From positions 13,339 through 77,338 of the forward strand of contig DCMK01000077.1 in NCBI GenBank assembly GCA_002321395.1: a stretch of 64,000 nucleotides of DNA. Reading direction: 5' to 3'. Shown piece after piece: positions 41,392 through 50,064 of the stretch. The position numbers were made by a program, and so were the translations under genes. Numbering within the stretch: position 1 is the first letter of the stretch; each line of letters starts with the position of its first letter. The notes under the pieces were generated by a model that was not told the DNA's origin, did not search any database, and saw only the letters and a list, made by a program, of their open reading frames with translations. This DNA comes from Caryophanales bacterium UBA1624. GTDB lineage: Bacteria > Bacillota_I > Bacilli_A > RFN20 > CAG-826.

Positions 41392-41988
41392 ATGGAACAA
41401 GAAACCAAACAAGAATTCAAAAAAGAAAAAACCAAAGGAAAACGCTTCGGTCAAACTTCCGTCCAAAAGATGTGCCTGATCGCGGTTTTCCTCGCTTTGA
41501 TGTGCGTCTTGGCCCCGATTTCCATCCCCATTCAGCCCGTCGCAATAACCTTGGCGACTTTGGCTCTTTATCTTATTGGCGCGGTTTTCTCTTGGAAAAT
41601 CTCCGTCCCCATCGTTTTGCTTTATTTGCTCCTTGGCTTGGCGGGGATGCCGATTTTCTCCAATTTCCGAGGAGGGCCCCAGGTTCTCTTCGGTCCTACC
41701 GGCGGTTATTTGATTGGCTATGTCCCCTGCGTGCTCATTGAATCTTTGCTGATTGGGAAATTCAAAAACAAGCTCTGGATGTATCCCATCGCCATGGTGA
41801 TCGGCACGGTGGTGCTTTATTCCTTCGGCACGGGCTGGTTTCTGATCTACGCGAACCCGAATTACGATTTCGCCAAAGCCTTGATGCTTTGCGTCGTTCC
41901 TTTCTTGCCGGGCGACGCCGCCAAAATCGTCGTTGCGACCTTTGCTGGTTATCGGCTGAGGAAATTCGCGGATCGGCAAATGGAATAA
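41392..41988 (+). CDS. bioY: biotin transporter substrate-binding subunit BioY
   Basis: S component of the biotin ECF transporter. 198 residues: a basic N-terminal tail (about 1-27), then six predicted membrane helices, with the family signature GLAGMPIFSNFRGGPQVLFGPTGGYLIGY (split here across about residues 83-112). The energising EcfA/T components are not in the window, so it probably shares a common ECF module. No biotin biosynthesis gene is nearby, consistent with uptake dependence. Confidence 0.95.
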   Translation: MEQETKQEFKKEKTKGKRFGQTSVQKMCLIAVFLALMCVLAPISIPIQPVAITLATLALYLIGAVFSWKISVPIVLLYLLLGLAGMPIFSNFRGGPQVLFGPTGGYLIGYVPCVLIESLLIGKFKNKLWMYPIAMVIGTVVLYSFGTGWFLIYANPNYDFAKALMLCVVPFLPGDAAKIVVATFAGYRLRKFADRQME

Positions 41989-42006
41989 CCTCCTTTGACG
42001 TTTCTG

Positions 42007-42036
42007 AAGGCGTCCCCAACGGTTCGGCGCCTTTTT
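42007..42036 (+). terminator. bioY terminator (weak)
   Basis: Short stem AAGGCG / CGCCTT with a 14-nt loop partly able to extend, followed by TTTTT. Confidence 0.5.
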
Positions 42037-42054
42037 GGAAACGCCCTTTTAGAA

Positions 42055-42082
42055 TAAAAAAAGAAGCGGGGGGCCCGCTTCG
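42055..42082 (-). terminator. terminator of the tRNA operon
   Basis: Minus-strand stem GAAGCGG / CCGCTTC with a short G/C loop, followed by seven T. Confidence 0.85.
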
Positions 42083-42093
42083 GTTGTTGGCGT

Positions 42094-42179
42094 GGTGCGG
42101 GTTGCCGGACTCGAACCGGCACGGGCTCATCACCCGAGGGATTTTAAGTCCCTTGTGTCTACCATTTCACCAAACCCGC
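42094..42179 (-). tRNA. tRNA-Leu (UAA)
   Basis: 86 nt with a long variable arm, acceptor GCGGGTT / AACCCGC, T-loop GTTCGAGTCC, anticodon TAA in loop CTTAAAA. The 3' CCA is encoded. Last gene of a five-tRNA operon. Confidence 0.96.
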
Positions 42180-42282
42180 GCGAGAGGATTCTACCACCGG
42201 AACAGTGGGGGAAGAACCCCTTTAACGAAAAAACGCCCAGCTCATTGCTAGGCTTCCTTCCGCATCCCCTACAATAAGGGAA

Positions 42283-42358
42283 TGGTCCCCCGCGTGAGGC
42301 TCGAACTCACGACCCCTTGATTAAAAGTCAAGTGCTCTACCACTGAGCTAGCGGAGGA
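42283..42358 (-). tRNA. tRNA-Lys (UUU)
   Basis: 76 nt; D-arm TAGCTCAGTGGTAGAGCA, anticodon loop CTTTTAA, T-loop GTTCGAGCC; 3' CCA encoded. Confidence 0.97.
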
Positions 42359-42361
42359 TCG

Positions 42362-42436
42362 TGGCTGGGGTGACTGGGATCGGACCAGTGCATCAGGGAG
42401 TCAAAGTCCCTTGCCTTACCACTTGGCTACACCCCA
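42362..42436 (-). tRNA. tRNA-Gln (UUG)
   Basis: 75 nt; acceptor TGGGGTG / CACCCCA with discriminator G, anticodon loop CTTTGAC, T-loop GTCCGATCC; 3' CCA encoded. Confidence 0.96.
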
Positions 42437-42446
42437 ATAAATAAGG

Positions 42447-42530
42447 TGGTGGGCGAAGATGGATTTGAACCACCGAACCCGAAGGAGCTGATTTACAGTC
42501 AGCCGCGTTTGGCCACTTCGCTATTCGCCC
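42447..42530 (-). tRNA. tRNA-Tyr (GUA)
   Basis: 84 nt with a long variable arm (CTCCTTCGGGTTCGG region), acceptor GGGCGAA / TTCGCCC, anticodon GTA in CTGTAAA; 3' CCA encoded. Confidence 0.96.
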
Positions 42531-42562
42531 ACTTGATCCGTCCGCGCGTCTTTAGCCCTAAA

Positions 42563-42637
42563 TGGTGGATGCTGCAGGTTTCGAACCTGCGACCCCCGCC
42601 TTGTAAGGGCGATGCTCTCCCGCTGAGCTAAGCATCC
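42563..42637 (-). tRNA. tRNA-Val (UAC)
   Basis: 75 nt; acceptor GGATGCT / AGCATCC, anticodon loop CTTACAA, T-loop GTTCGAAACC; 3' CCA encoded. First gene of the operon Val-Tyr-Gln-Lys-Leu. Confidence 0.97.
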
Positions 42638-42664
42638 GCGGGGCGCTTCAAAACGCGCCTACGT

Positions 42665-42693
42665 ATAATACCACCCACAAAAAGAGAGTGCAA
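42665..42693 (-). promoter_or_regulatory. promoter of the five-tRNA operon
   Basis: Minus strand TTGCAC (42693-42688), 17-nt spacer, TATTAT (42670-42665). Confidence 0.85.
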
Positions 42694-42696
42694 CGG

Positions 42697-42721
42697 AAAA
42701 GAAAACCCCCTTTCAGGGGTT
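42697..42721 (-). terminator. pgi terminator
   Basis: Minus-strand stem AACCCC / GGGGTT with a TGAAAG loop, followed by TTCTTTTCC. It overlaps the upstream edge of the tRNA promoter. Confidence 0.75.
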
Positions 42722-42741
42722 AAATTCTTTCGATGGCGACG

Positions 42742-44016
42742 TCAGAATCCCGGTTTCCCAAGAAGGTGGAACATGTTCTTCTTATAAATTTCCACGCCCG
42801 GCTGGTTGAACGGGTTCACGCCGTTGAGATAAGCGCTCATCGCGCAGGCCCTCATGAAGAAATACATGAGCTGCCCGAGATGGAAAGCGTCCATCTTGGA
42901 AATGGTGATGACCAGGTTGGGGACCTTCCCGGAGTTGATGTGGGCATCCAAGGTTCCTTCAAAAGCTTTTTTGTTGACGTAGTCCATGCCTTTGCCCTCT
43001 AGGTAATTCAGCCCATCGAGGTTGTCGTCGTCGTGGGGGATGAGGACATCGCGGGAAGGCTCTTCGACGTTGAGGACCGTCTCGAAGAGGATCTTGGATC
43101 CATCCTGAACGAATTGCCCCAAGGAATGGAGGTCGGTAGTGAAGGTCGCGGAGTCGGGCAGGAGGCCTTTTCCGTCTTTCCCCTCGCTTTCCCCGAAAAG
43201 CTGTTTCCACCACTCGCCCAATTGGACGAGCTGAAGCTTGTAAGTCACGAACATTTCGGCCGCCTTCCCGGAAACGTAAAGCTCACGGCGGGCAACCGCG
43301 TATTTATAAGCCTCGTTCAAAGTGGGGGTGTCGTATTCTTTCATTCCTTCCGCGGCGCCGGCCATGAAGGCTTTGATGTCGATGCCCGCGGCCGCCATCG
43401 GGAGCAAGCCTACGGCGGTGAAGACGCTGTATCGTCCGCCGACGTCATCGGGGAGGACGAAACGCTCATATCCGTATTTCTTAGCAAGTTCAATCAGGGC
43501 GCCTTTTTCCTTGTCGGTGGTGGCGAAGATGTATTTGGAGGCTTCTTCTTTTCCGACTTGCTGCTCCAAAAGCTCGCGGACCAAACGGAATCCGACCGAG
43601 GTTTCGGTGGTGGTGCCAGACTTGGAAATGACGTTGATCGCGAACTTCTTCCCTTTCAAATAGTCGAGGATCTGGCTGCCGTAATCCGGGTCGAAGGTAT
43701 TCCCGAAGAAGAGAATTTTCACCTTTTCGTTGGGAAGAAGGCCGTTGAGCGCCTCGATCGCGGCGCGAGCCCCCAAGTAAGAGCCTCCGATTCCGCAAAC
43801 GACCAAAGCTTGGCAGTTTTCACGGATGAATTCCCCAGCTTTTTCGATTCGAGAGAATTCCTCTTTATCGTAAGTTTCGGGGTAGTTTGCCCAACCCAGG
43901 AAATCGCTTCCCTCACCAGTCTTGTTGTCGATGGCCTCGTTGATTGCTTTGATCTTCTCCGCGTAGGCGTCGAAGTCTATGGGCAAAATGGACCCTTTCG
44001 TTTCGACTTTAATCAT
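42742..44016 (-). CDS. pgi: glucose-6-phosphate isomerase
   Basis: Interconverts glucose 6-phosphate and fructose 6-phosphate. 424 residues, the short Gram-positive form. Sugar-phosphate (SIS) motifs VVCGIGGSYLGARA near residue 75 and VISKSGTTTETSV near 133; catalytic glutamate region and C-terminal QPGVEIYKKNMF are conserved. ATG 44016 has AAGGAGA upstream and overlaps the S1 gene by 8 nt. Third gene of the ispD operon. Confidence 0.97.
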   Translation of the reverse strand: MIKVETKGSILPIDFDAYAEKIKAINEAIDNKTGEGSDFLGWANYPETYDKEEFSRIEKAGEFIRENCQALVVCGIGGSYLGARAAIEALNGLLPNEKVKILFFGNTFDPDYGSQILDYLKGKKFAINVISKSGTTTETSVGFRLVRELLEQQVGKEEASKYIFATTDKEKGALIELAKKYGYERFVLPDDVGGRYSVFTAVGLLPMAAAGIDIKAFMAGAAEGMKEYDTPTLNEAYKYAVARRELYVSGKAAEMFVTYKLQLVQLGEWWKQLFGESEGKDGKGLLPDSATFTTDLHSLGQFVQDGSKILFETVLNVEEPSRDVLIPHDDDNLDGLNYLEGKGMDYVNKKAFEGTLDAHINSGKVPNLVITISKMDAFHLGQLMYFFMRACAMSAYLNGVNPFNQPGVEIYKKNMFHLLGKPGF

Positions 44017-44374
44017 GATTGATCTCCTTTTCGTTCTCGCTTTTCACCCATTCCGGCAACTTCTCTTCAAGCGCTTTGAAGTCGATTTCGTTCAGATTGA
44101 TCTTCTTCCTGCGAAAAGCTTTTTTCCGGTCGGCCGAAGTCATCTGCTTCAGCGACACACGGATATTATCACTTTCCGGATTAACCGCGATTACTTTTAC
44201 GTTGTAAATGTTCCCCGTTGAAACGTATCCGGAGAAGTGGTGGATGAAGGAATTGGCCAATTCACTGATGTGAAGCAAACCGGTCCATCCATCCTCAAAT
44301 AGCAAAATCGCGTACCGAGGATAGACTTTGACGACCACTCCCTCCGCGACGTCCCCAACTTTTGGCAATGTCAT
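44009..44374 (-). CDS. S1-domain RNA-binding protein (CvfD/YugI, general stress protein 13 type)
   Basis: 121 residues. A single S1 OB-fold occupies about residues 5-78 (VGDVAEGVVVKVYPRYAILLF, GWTGLLHISELA, VKVIAVNPESDNIRVSLKQM), followed by a basic KKAFRRKK stretch and a helical tail. Family members bind the ribosome or act as post-transcriptional regulators of translation. ATG 44374 has AAGGAGG at 7 nt and overlaps the ispD stop (ATGA). Confidence 0.9.
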   Translation of the reverse strand: MTLPKVGDVAEGVVVKVYPRYAILLFEDGWTGLLHISELANSFIHHFSGYVSTGNIYNVKVIAVNPESDNIRVSLKQMTSADRKKAFRRKKINLNEIDFKALEEKLPEWVKSENEKEINHD

Positions 44375-45051
44375 GACGATACCTCCTTGCGGAAACGTTC
44401 CATATCTTCTTCCGTGTTGATTTTGTAGTTCTGCGATTCGCCCCTCACGATGGCGGGCTTTGCCCCAAAAAGGAGGGCTCTGCTGGCGTCGTCGGTTGCT
44501 CCGGTTGCGGAATGACACGCCTTCTTCAGCAAAGAAAAGCGGAAGGTTTGCGGGGTTTGGGCTTGATAGATTTCGTTCCTATTCAGATAGCGGGAGACCG
44601 TCTCCCCGTCCTCTGAACAAAAGACGGAGTCCGAGCATGGCATAGCGGTTACCGCAGCCCCGCAGACGGACGCCTTTCGGAAATTCTCTTCGATCATCCG
44701 CTCCGTCAAATTGGGGCGATCCCCATCTTGGATCAAAACCAAGGCATTGCCGCTAGCGCCCTCTTTTTCCAAAAACGAAATCGCGTTGTCCACGGAATCT
44801 TCGCGGGACCCTCCTCCAAGGATGTATCCTTGGATTTTTTCGTAAGCTTGCGCGCTTTCTTTCACATCGCCAAGGGTTCCTTCCTTCACCACCAGATAAA
44901 TGGCGTCTACGGAGGAAGAGCGATTCAAGGTTTCCAACGCATAGCAAAACAACGGTTTGCCGAGAATGGGAAAAAGCTGCTTTGGCGTTTTGCCGCCGAA
45001 CCGGGTTCCGCTTCCTCCGATTAGCAAGATGGCAATGCGCTCAGAAACCAT
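44371..45051 (-). CDS. ispD: 2-C-methyl-D-erythritol 4-phosphate cytidylyltransferase (IspD; TarI alternative)
   Basis: Third step of the MEP pathway, CTP-dependent. 226 residues: nucleotide loop GGSGTRFGGKTPKQL near residue 12, GGGSREDSV near 79, QTPQTF near 168, and INTEEDM near the C-terminus. The usual HDxARP motif reads QDGDRP, a divergence near the metal site. The related TarI (ribitol-phosphate cytidylyltransferase) cannot be excluded, but ispF is present and no tar genes are seen. Leaderless start behind TAAAAT. Confidence 0.87.
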   Translation of the reverse strand: MVSERIAILLIGGSGTRFGGKTPKQLFPILGKPLFCYALETLNRSSSVDAIYLVVKEGTLGDVKESAQAYEKIQGYILGGGSREDSVDNAISFLEKEGASGNALVLIQDGDRPNLTERMIEENFRKASVCGAAVTAMPCSDSVFCSEDGETVSRYLNRNEIYQAQTPQTFRFSLLKKACHSATGATDDASRALLFGAKPAIVRGESQNYKINTEEDMERFRKEVSS

Positions 45052-45060
45052 AACGGGGCT

Positions 45061-45066
45061 ATTTTA
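45061..45066 (-). promoter_or_regulatory. -10 box of the ispD-S1-pgi operon, leaderless type
   Basis: TAAAAT (minus, 45066-45061), then 9 nt (agccccgtt) and ATG 45051. No Shine-Dalgarno sequence. Confidence 0.55.
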
Positions 45067-45096
45067 CCATGCACGCGGGCGTGAGAAAGAAACCAG

Positions 45097-45936
45097 TTAG
45101 TTGATGCCCACGTTCTTCTCTTCCCGGTGGCGCAGGGATTCGTTGATCGAGATTCCCTCGATGATCAAATGCAGGATCCGTTCTAGGTCGCGCCCGGAAG
45201 TGTAATCAGCGACGCAAGAGTAATTGACGCGCCCGTCTTCGACAAGTTCCGCGGATTTTTCCTCATTCCCTTTTGGGTAGACGGCGATGGATTTCCCCCC
45301 AGAGTTTTTGACGACGATCATCGCCGGGACATCGGTCATTCCGTCCCCGATGTAAATCATATTGGAGGTTGGAATTCGTTTGGAGGAAGTCTTCTCGTTG
45401 ATGGTCTTATCGTCGGTCACGTCGATGACCCCTTTTGAGATTCGGTAAAAATATTGCGTTTTTTGGGTGTAATTCACCGCCATCTTCGGCCAAATGGCTT
45501 CTCCGGAAACCGAATCGTAGATGAATTCGCATCCGTAGACCATTTTGAATTCCTTCGCGATTTGACAGCCGTCGATGATCTCTTTGTTCCCGGAAGAGAT
45601 GATGTAATGCTCCACTTGAATTCCGTGCTCGGCCCCGAAATCGTTGATGCGTTTGAACCAAGTCGAAACGCCGGGAAAGAACTTGATGTTCTTACCCATC
45701 TCGTTTAAGAATTCGCGGGTCATCTTGATTCCTTTTTCCCGCGAGATTTTCATCATCATGTAAAGATAGCCGAGAATTTTATCGCTTCCTGTTTCTTCCG
45801 TGAATTCCCGGACCCTGCCCCAAAATTCGGCGGGGTCCATCCCCATCGCGGGGATGAAACCGAAGTTCTGCATATCCGTCACCGCGAGGGTGGAGTCGAA
45901 ATCATAGAGAATTGCGGCAATTGGCTTTTTGCTCAT
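45097..45936 (-). CDS. HAD-superfamily hydrolase
   Basis: 279 residues. Motif I YDFDSTLAVTD (nucleophile D at about 12), motif II YIISSGNKE, motif IV IGDGMTDVPAM, so a catalytically complete HAD phosphatase/phosphoserine-phosphatase-like enzyme with a helical cap (about 25-90). Ser rather than Gly follows in D-x-D-S-T. Substrate unknown. ATG 45936 has AGAGGT upstream and a TATTAT -10 at 45969-45964, divergent from the LemA gene. Confidence 0.85.
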   Translation of the reverse strand: MSKKPIAAILYDFDSTLAVTDMQNFGFIPAMGMDPAEFWGRVREFTEETGSDKILGYLYMMMKISREKGIKMTREFLNEMGKNIKFFPGVSTWFKRINDFGAEHGIQVEHYIISSGNKEIIDGCQIAKEFKMVYGCEFIYDSVSGEAIWPKMAVNYTQKTQYFYRISKGVIDVTDDKTINEKTSSKRIPTSNMIYIGDGMTDVPAMIVVKNSGGKSIAVYPKGNEEKSAELVEDGRVNYSCVADYTSGRDLERILHLIIEGISINESLRHREEKNVGIN

Positions 45937-46031
45937 TTTCAGACCTCTTTTGACGAAAATATGATAATAGCCGGCCTTCCCATCGTCAAATGAGGCGCTT
46001 TCTGCCGTTTTAACAAAGCGGATAAGGCTGT

Positions 46032-46037
46032 TAAAAT
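46032..46037 (+). promoter_or_regulatory. -10 box of the LemA-family gene
   Basis: TAAAAT, then 9 nt (atagaggct) to ATG 46047. The GAGG immediately before the ATG is too close to be a normal ribosome-binding site. Confidence 0.45.
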
Positions 46038-46046
46038 ATAGAGGCT

Positions 46047-46574
46047 ATGGAGCCCTACCAGATCATCATCCTCGTCATCTTGCTGCTCTTGTTCCTCTAC
46101 GTCAGCGCTTTTTTGCTCATTATCTCCAACTCCATCGGCTTTCGCAGGAAGCTTCGCAAAAGAGCCTCCGCGTTGATGGTTTTGGTATCGGAAAAACAAG
46201 AAATCCTTTTGGCTTGGTTCGGCCTTTTCGCCCATGAGAAAATCGCCCTTTCGGAAGAAGACAAAGCCCTTCTTTCCTCCTTGAAAAACATCGATTTGGA
46301 TAAGCCTAGCCCGGAGGAGTGGATTGCTTCCTTGAATTTGTTGAAAAGCGCGCAAATGCGCCTCGGATTTCTTTCTGAGGAATCCGATTTGCGGGGTTCT
46401 TTGGCGGAGAAAAAAGCTTATGTCTCCACCTTGCACGACCTCGACGCGAATTACCGTCAATCCTCCGCGGTTTATAACGCCGACGTCGGCGCTTTCAACT
46501 ATTGGATTTCGATTCCTGGTTTTTCGTGGCTCCTTTATTTGCTGGGCTTCCGGAAGAAAACCCTTCTAAGCTGA
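46047..46574 (+). CDS. LemA-family membrane protein
   Basis: 175 residues: an N-terminal transmembrane helix (about 5-28), a helical coiled-coil body, and the LemA C-terminal signature DLDANYRQSSAVYNADVGAF and IPGFSWLLYLLGF. The family forms helical bundles and has no agreed function. The stop is adjacent to the stop of the convergent ABC-F gene, leaving no room for a separate terminator. Confidence 0.8.
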   Translation: MEPYQIIILVILLLLFLYVSAFLLIISNSIGFRRKLRKRASALMVLVSEKQEILLAWFGLFAHEKIALSEEDKALLSSLKNIDLDKPSPEEWIASLNLLKSAQMRLGFLSEESDLRGSLAEKKAYVSTLHDLDANYRQSSAVYNADVGAFNYWISIPGFSWLLYLLGFRKKTLLS

Positions 46575-48107
46575 TCAGAACATCAATTCGTAATCGACTA
46601 AGCCGTCGTAGAAATCCTTTTCGTGGGAAACGATGATGACCGCCCCCGGGAAGCGCTCAATCGCATCGAAGAGGGAATCCTTCGCTTTCTGGTCCAAATG
46701 GTTCGTGGGCTCGTCCAAAACGAGGAAGTTGCTCTTTTTGAGCGTCATCAAAGCGAAGCGGGCCTTCGTGACCTCTCCTCCGGAAAGTTCGCTCATTCTT
46801 CGCATCGCCAACTCTTTTTTTACGCCGACTTGAGCTAAGCAAGTGCGGATTTTCGTGTTGTCGAGCTCAGGATGGGCTTCGTGGATGAACTCGAACGGGG
46901 TTAGGGAGAGATCGATTTTCTCATCTTGGGAATAGTAATTGACCGTGGTTCCCTCCAACCATTGGTAATCGCCTCCCATGGAGGGGATGAGGCCGAGAAT
47001 CGTTTTCAGGAAAGTTGTTTTCCCGACCCCGTTTTGCCCTAAGATCGCGATTTTCTCTCCTTTTTTAAGCAAGAAGGAGATCGGAGCCAGCAAAGGGGTT
47101 CCGTATCCGATCGACAAAGAGTTCACGATCAAGGACTTTTCGCCGACATCGCAGGAAAAAGGGAAAGAAAAATGCACACGCCCCTCCTCTTTTCCCGGGG
47201 CTTCCATCACTTCAAGATGGTTCAATCGAGCCCGATGGCTTTTGGCGGCTTTGGAAGACGTGGCGCGAACGATGTGCTTCGCAATGAAGACCTCCTCTTT
47301 TTTAATGTAGCGTTGCTGGGCTTCGTAATTCTTCTGATATTGTTCTTTGTCGAGCTCGTGCTGGATCAAATAGGAGTCGAAATCCATTTTGTAACGGGTG
47401 ATCGTCTGATTCTCCAAAACAAAGACGACGTCGGCGATCTCTCGGAGGAAAGCCTGATCGTGGGAAACGACCAAAAACGCCTTTGGGTAGTTCCTGAGAT
47501 AGGAGGAGAGCCAAGCGACTTGGGTTTGGTCCAAGAAGTTCGTGGGCTCATCCATGATGAGGACATCTTTTTCCTCCAAAAGCATTTTGGCCAAATACGC
47601 TTTTTCCCTTTGGCCGGAGGAAAGGAGATGGAGGGGTTTGGCTAAATCCGCTTTGTCGAAACCCAGGCCATCGGTCAAGCGGCCCACTTTTTCTTGAAGC
47701 GAATAAAATCCCTTTTGGTTCAGCTCATCGCCGATCCTCTCCGCCCGGTTGAGCAATTTCTCGTACCCCTCTTCCCCGGAAGCGGCTTTGACGTAGAGGG
47801 CTTCCATTTCTTCTTCTTTTTGGAAAAGGTCTTGGTAGACGCCGTAAAGATATTGGGAGACCGGCATGTCCTGCTTCACTTTCAATTGCTGGTCCAAATA
47901 GGCGTATGTGGTCCTGGGTTCCCAAACAACCGTTCCTTTGTCGGGCCGTTGGTCGCCCACGATGAGGGAGAGAAGGGTCGTTTTTCCGCAGCCGTTGACG
48001 CCGACGAGGCAGGCGTGTTCGCCCAAATTCAGCTTAAGGGAGGCCCCTTTGTAAAGCGGTTTGTCACCGTAGTTGAATTCGATGTTGTCCAGTTCCAATA
48101 AAGCCAT
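46575..48107 (-). CDS. ABC-F family ATPase
   Basis: Soluble tandem-ATPase that acts on the ribosomal E site; members are translation factors or antibiotic-resistance proteins. 510 residues: NBD1 GVNGCGKTT, LSSGQREKAYLAK, LIMDEPTNFLD; interdomain linker with a basic RATSSKAAKSHRARLNHL; NBD2 GQNGVGKTT, LSGGEVTKAR, LVLDEPTNHLD. The first signature is SSGQ instead of SGGE/Q. ATG 48107 follows an extended -10 TGcTATAGT by 9 nt; the 44-codon upstream extension runs through that promoter and the tRNA-Leu, so it is rejected. Confidence 0.92.
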   Translation of the reverse strand: MALLELDNIEFNYGDKPLYKGASLKLNLGEHACLVGVNGCGKTTLLSLIVGDQRPDKGTVVWEPRTTYAYLDQQLKVKQDMPVSQYLYGVYQDLFQKEEEMEALYVKAASGEEGYEKLLNRAERIGDELNQKGFYSLQEKVGRLTDGLGFDKADLAKPLHLLSSGQREKAYLAKMLLEEKDVLIMDEPTNFLDQTQVAWLSSYLRNYPKAFLVVSHDQAFLREIADVVFVLENQTITRYKMDFDSYLIQHELDKEQYQKNYEAQQRYIKKEEVFIAKHIVRATSSKAAKSHRARLNHLEVMEAPGKEEGRVHFSFPFSCDVGEKSLIVNSLSIGYGTPLLAPISFLLKKGEKIAILGQNGVGKTTFLKTILGLIPSMGGDYQWLEGTTVNYYSQDEKIDLSLTPFEFIHEAHPELDNTKIRTCLAQVGVKKELAMRRMSELSGGEVTKARFALMTLKKSNFLVLDEPTNHLDQKAKDSLFDAIERFPGAVIIVSHEKDFYDGLVDYELMF

Positions 48108-48116
48108 AGCCGGGAA

Positions 48117-48122
48117 ACTATA
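48117..48122 (-). promoter_or_regulatory. extended -10 of the ABC-F gene, leaderless type
   Basis: TGcTATAGT on the minus strand (hexamer 48122-48117), 9 nt (ttcccggct) to ATG 48107, no Shine-Dalgarno sequence. Confidence 0.6.
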
Positions 48123-48171
48123 GCACAGTGGGGCGAGGTTTGATTTGGGAAAGGGCTTATCCGCGGAGGCG

Positions 48172-48199
48172 AAAAAAACGCTTGGCGATCCGCCAAGCG
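48172..48199 (-). terminator. tRNA-Leu(GAG) terminator
   Basis: Minus-strand 9-bp stem CGCTTGGCG / CGCCAAGCG with a GAT loop, followed by seven T. Confidence 0.92.
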
Positions 48200-48211
48200 C
48201 TTCGTTTTCAA

Positions 48212-48296
48212 TGGTGCGGGGGATGAGATTTGAACTCACACGGGTTGCCCCGTACGCCCCTCAAACGTACGCGTCTACCAATTCCGCCACTCCCGC
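48212..48296 (-). tRNA. tRNA-Leu (GAG)
   Basis: 85 nt with a long variable arm, acceptor GCGGGAG / CCCCCGC (one wobble), D-arm GGCGGAATTGGTAGACGC, anticodon loop TTGAGGG, T-loop GTTCAAATC; 3' CCA encoded. Confidence 0.95.
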
Positions 48297-48306
48297 AGCG
48301 AGATGA

Positions 48307-48335
48307 ATTATAGATAGAATAATTTTCGTTGGCAA
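48307..48335 (-). promoter_or_regulatory. tRNA-Leu(GAG) promoter
   Basis: Minus strand TTGCCA (48335-48330), 17-nt spacer, TATAAT (48312-48307). Confidence 0.85.
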
Positions 48336-48343
48336 TACGGTTT

Positions 48344-49948
48344 TTAGGCGAATTTGGGGAAGAAAGCGCAGGCCATCGCGAAGTAAAGGAGCAGGGTGGC
48401 GACGTCCATGACGGTAGTCAACAAGGGCTGAGCGAGCAAAGCGGGGTCTTTTTTGATCGAGGCGGCTCCCATGCAGAGGAGGGTGCCGATCCCTTTGGAA
48501 AGGGTGATGGCCAAGAACATCGTGGCCGAGACCAAAGAGGCGAAGATCAGGGAGTGGCTCGCGAAGTCGGCCCCGGAAACAAGCAAGGCCCCAGTTTCGT
48601 CGTATTTCCCGGTGAAGGCGCTTCCGTTCCATATGGTCATTCCCGTGAAATCGAAGACCTTCCCGGAGGTGTCTGTGACCACGCCCATGTTCACGATGCC
48701 CGTATATTCTTCCATCGTGATCCAAAAGAAGGAGAAGGCGGCAACGAGCAAAGCGACGATCAAAGCCGAACGCAGCTCTTTCCACATGATTTTTAGGGTG
48801 TCTTTGGGGCCGAATTCATGGATGGCCAGCCCGCGGATCATAAGCCCCGTGGTTTGGCCGCCGGAGTTTCCGCCCGTGTCCATCAAGGTCGGGACGAAGG
48901 AAATGAGAAGCGGGAGGGAGGTGAAGATCTGCTGCGACTCCAAGCGGTTCAGGACCATCGTCGTGAAGGTGCCCAAAATCAGCAGGGCGATGATCCATGG
49001 GAAGCATTTCTTCGCATTGCTCCAAACTGAGGTTTCGGTATAGGGCTTGTCGCCGGGCTCCATGTTCGTGATGCGGGCCAAGTCCTCGTTGGATTCTTCC
49101 TTGATGACGTCGACGGCGTCGTCGATGGTGATGACGCCGACGAGGCGATCGTCCTCATTCAGGACGGCGAGGGCGTTCAAGTCATAACGGGAGAACATCT
49201 GACCGACTTCCTCTTGGTCGGTGCTGGTGGAAACGGACACCACGTCTTCGTTCATGATGTCGCTGAGCTTCTCTTCCGGCTTCGCGAAGATCAAATCGTC
49301 CAAATCGACGGTACCCTCGAAATGACGGTACTTGTCGCGGACGAAGATGGTGTAGACGGTCTCGGCGTCTCGGCCTTTTGCGCGGATCTCTTTGATGGCG
49401 TCGGCGACGGTGACGTTGTCGAGTAGCTCGATGTATTCCGTCGTCATCAAAGACCCGGCGGTATCCTCTTTGTATTTAAGGAGTTGATTGATGTCTTCCC
49501 GCATGTCCTTGTCGGCGGCGCGCAGGACTTTTGAAGCGAGATTTGCGGGCAATTCGCCGACCGTGTCGGCCACATCGTCGGCAGACTGCGAATTGATGAT
49601 CTTGATCAAGTCGCGGTCGGTCAAGGCTTTGATGAGTTTCTCTTTCGTGTCGGAAGAGAAGTCATCGAAGAAGTCCGCGGTCTGGGAACTCGGGAGGTTG
49701 CGGAATATGAATATCAGCTTTTCTGGGGGCAGATCGTCGGCGGCTTCGGCGATGTCGATGGTCGGGACTTTTTCGAAAACTTTCGTCAAGCCGGCTCTAT
49801 CCTTATTGTCAATTAAAGCGGAGAGCTCGTCTTCCGAGGTCTTTTCTACGTCGATGCCGGAGTCGTCCTCCTCTGGTTTTTCGTCTTTGGGGGCGGGATC
49901 GTCGGAGTCCTCGTTTTCGATTGAATGGATGTTCTTGTCTTCTTCCAT
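48344..49948 (-). CDS. mgtE: magnesium transporter MgtE
   Basis: Mg2+-gated Mg2+ channel of the inner membrane. 534 residues, with an acidic N-terminal tail of about 40 residues that is longer than usual. Then the superhelical N domain (LSALIDNKDRAGLTKVFEKV onward), two CBS domains (about 170-300), and the five-helix pore with the signature VPTLMDTGGNSGGQTTGLMIRGLA near residue 340. ATG 49948 has GGGAGG upstream and a TATCCT -10; the leader of about 30 nt is too short for an M-box. Confidence 0.96.
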   Translation of the reverse strand: MEEDKNIHSIENEDSDDPAPKDEKPEEDDSGIDVEKTSEDELSALIDNKDRAGLTKVFEKVPTIDIAEAADDLPPEKLIFIFRNLPSSQTADFFDDFSSDTKEKLIKALTDRDLIKIINSQSADDVADTVGELPANLASKVLRAADKDMREDINQLLKYKEDTAGSLMTTEYIELLDNVTVADAIKEIRAKGRDAETVYTIFVRDKYRHFEGTVDLDDLIFAKPEEKLSDIMNEDVVSVSTSTDQEEVGQMFSRYDLNALAVLNEDDRLVGVITIDDAVDVIKEESNEDLARITNMEPGDKPYTETSVWSNAKKCFPWIIALLILGTFTTMVLNRLESQQIFTSLPLLISFVPTLMDTGGNSGGQTTGLMIRGLAIHEFGPKDTLKIMWKELRSALIVALLVAAFSFFWITMEEYTGIVNMGVVTDTSGKVFDFTGMTIWNGSAFTGKYDETGALLVSGADFASHSLIFASLVSATMFLAITLSKGIGTLLCMGAASIKKDPALLAQPLLTTVMDVATLLLYFAMACAFFPKFA

Positions 49949-50064
49949 GGTGCAGATCCTCCCTTCTTCCGTGTTAGGATAGACGATTTTCGCTTCGTCG
50001 GTTAGCGTTTTCGCTCGGCCCCCCTCTTCTTTACTTTTTTCTCTTCACGGGCAATCATATCGCC

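Noticed and set aside
49949..49990. M-box Mg2+ riboswitch before mgtE
   Set aside because: The leader between the -10 box and ATG is only about 30 nt, far too short.
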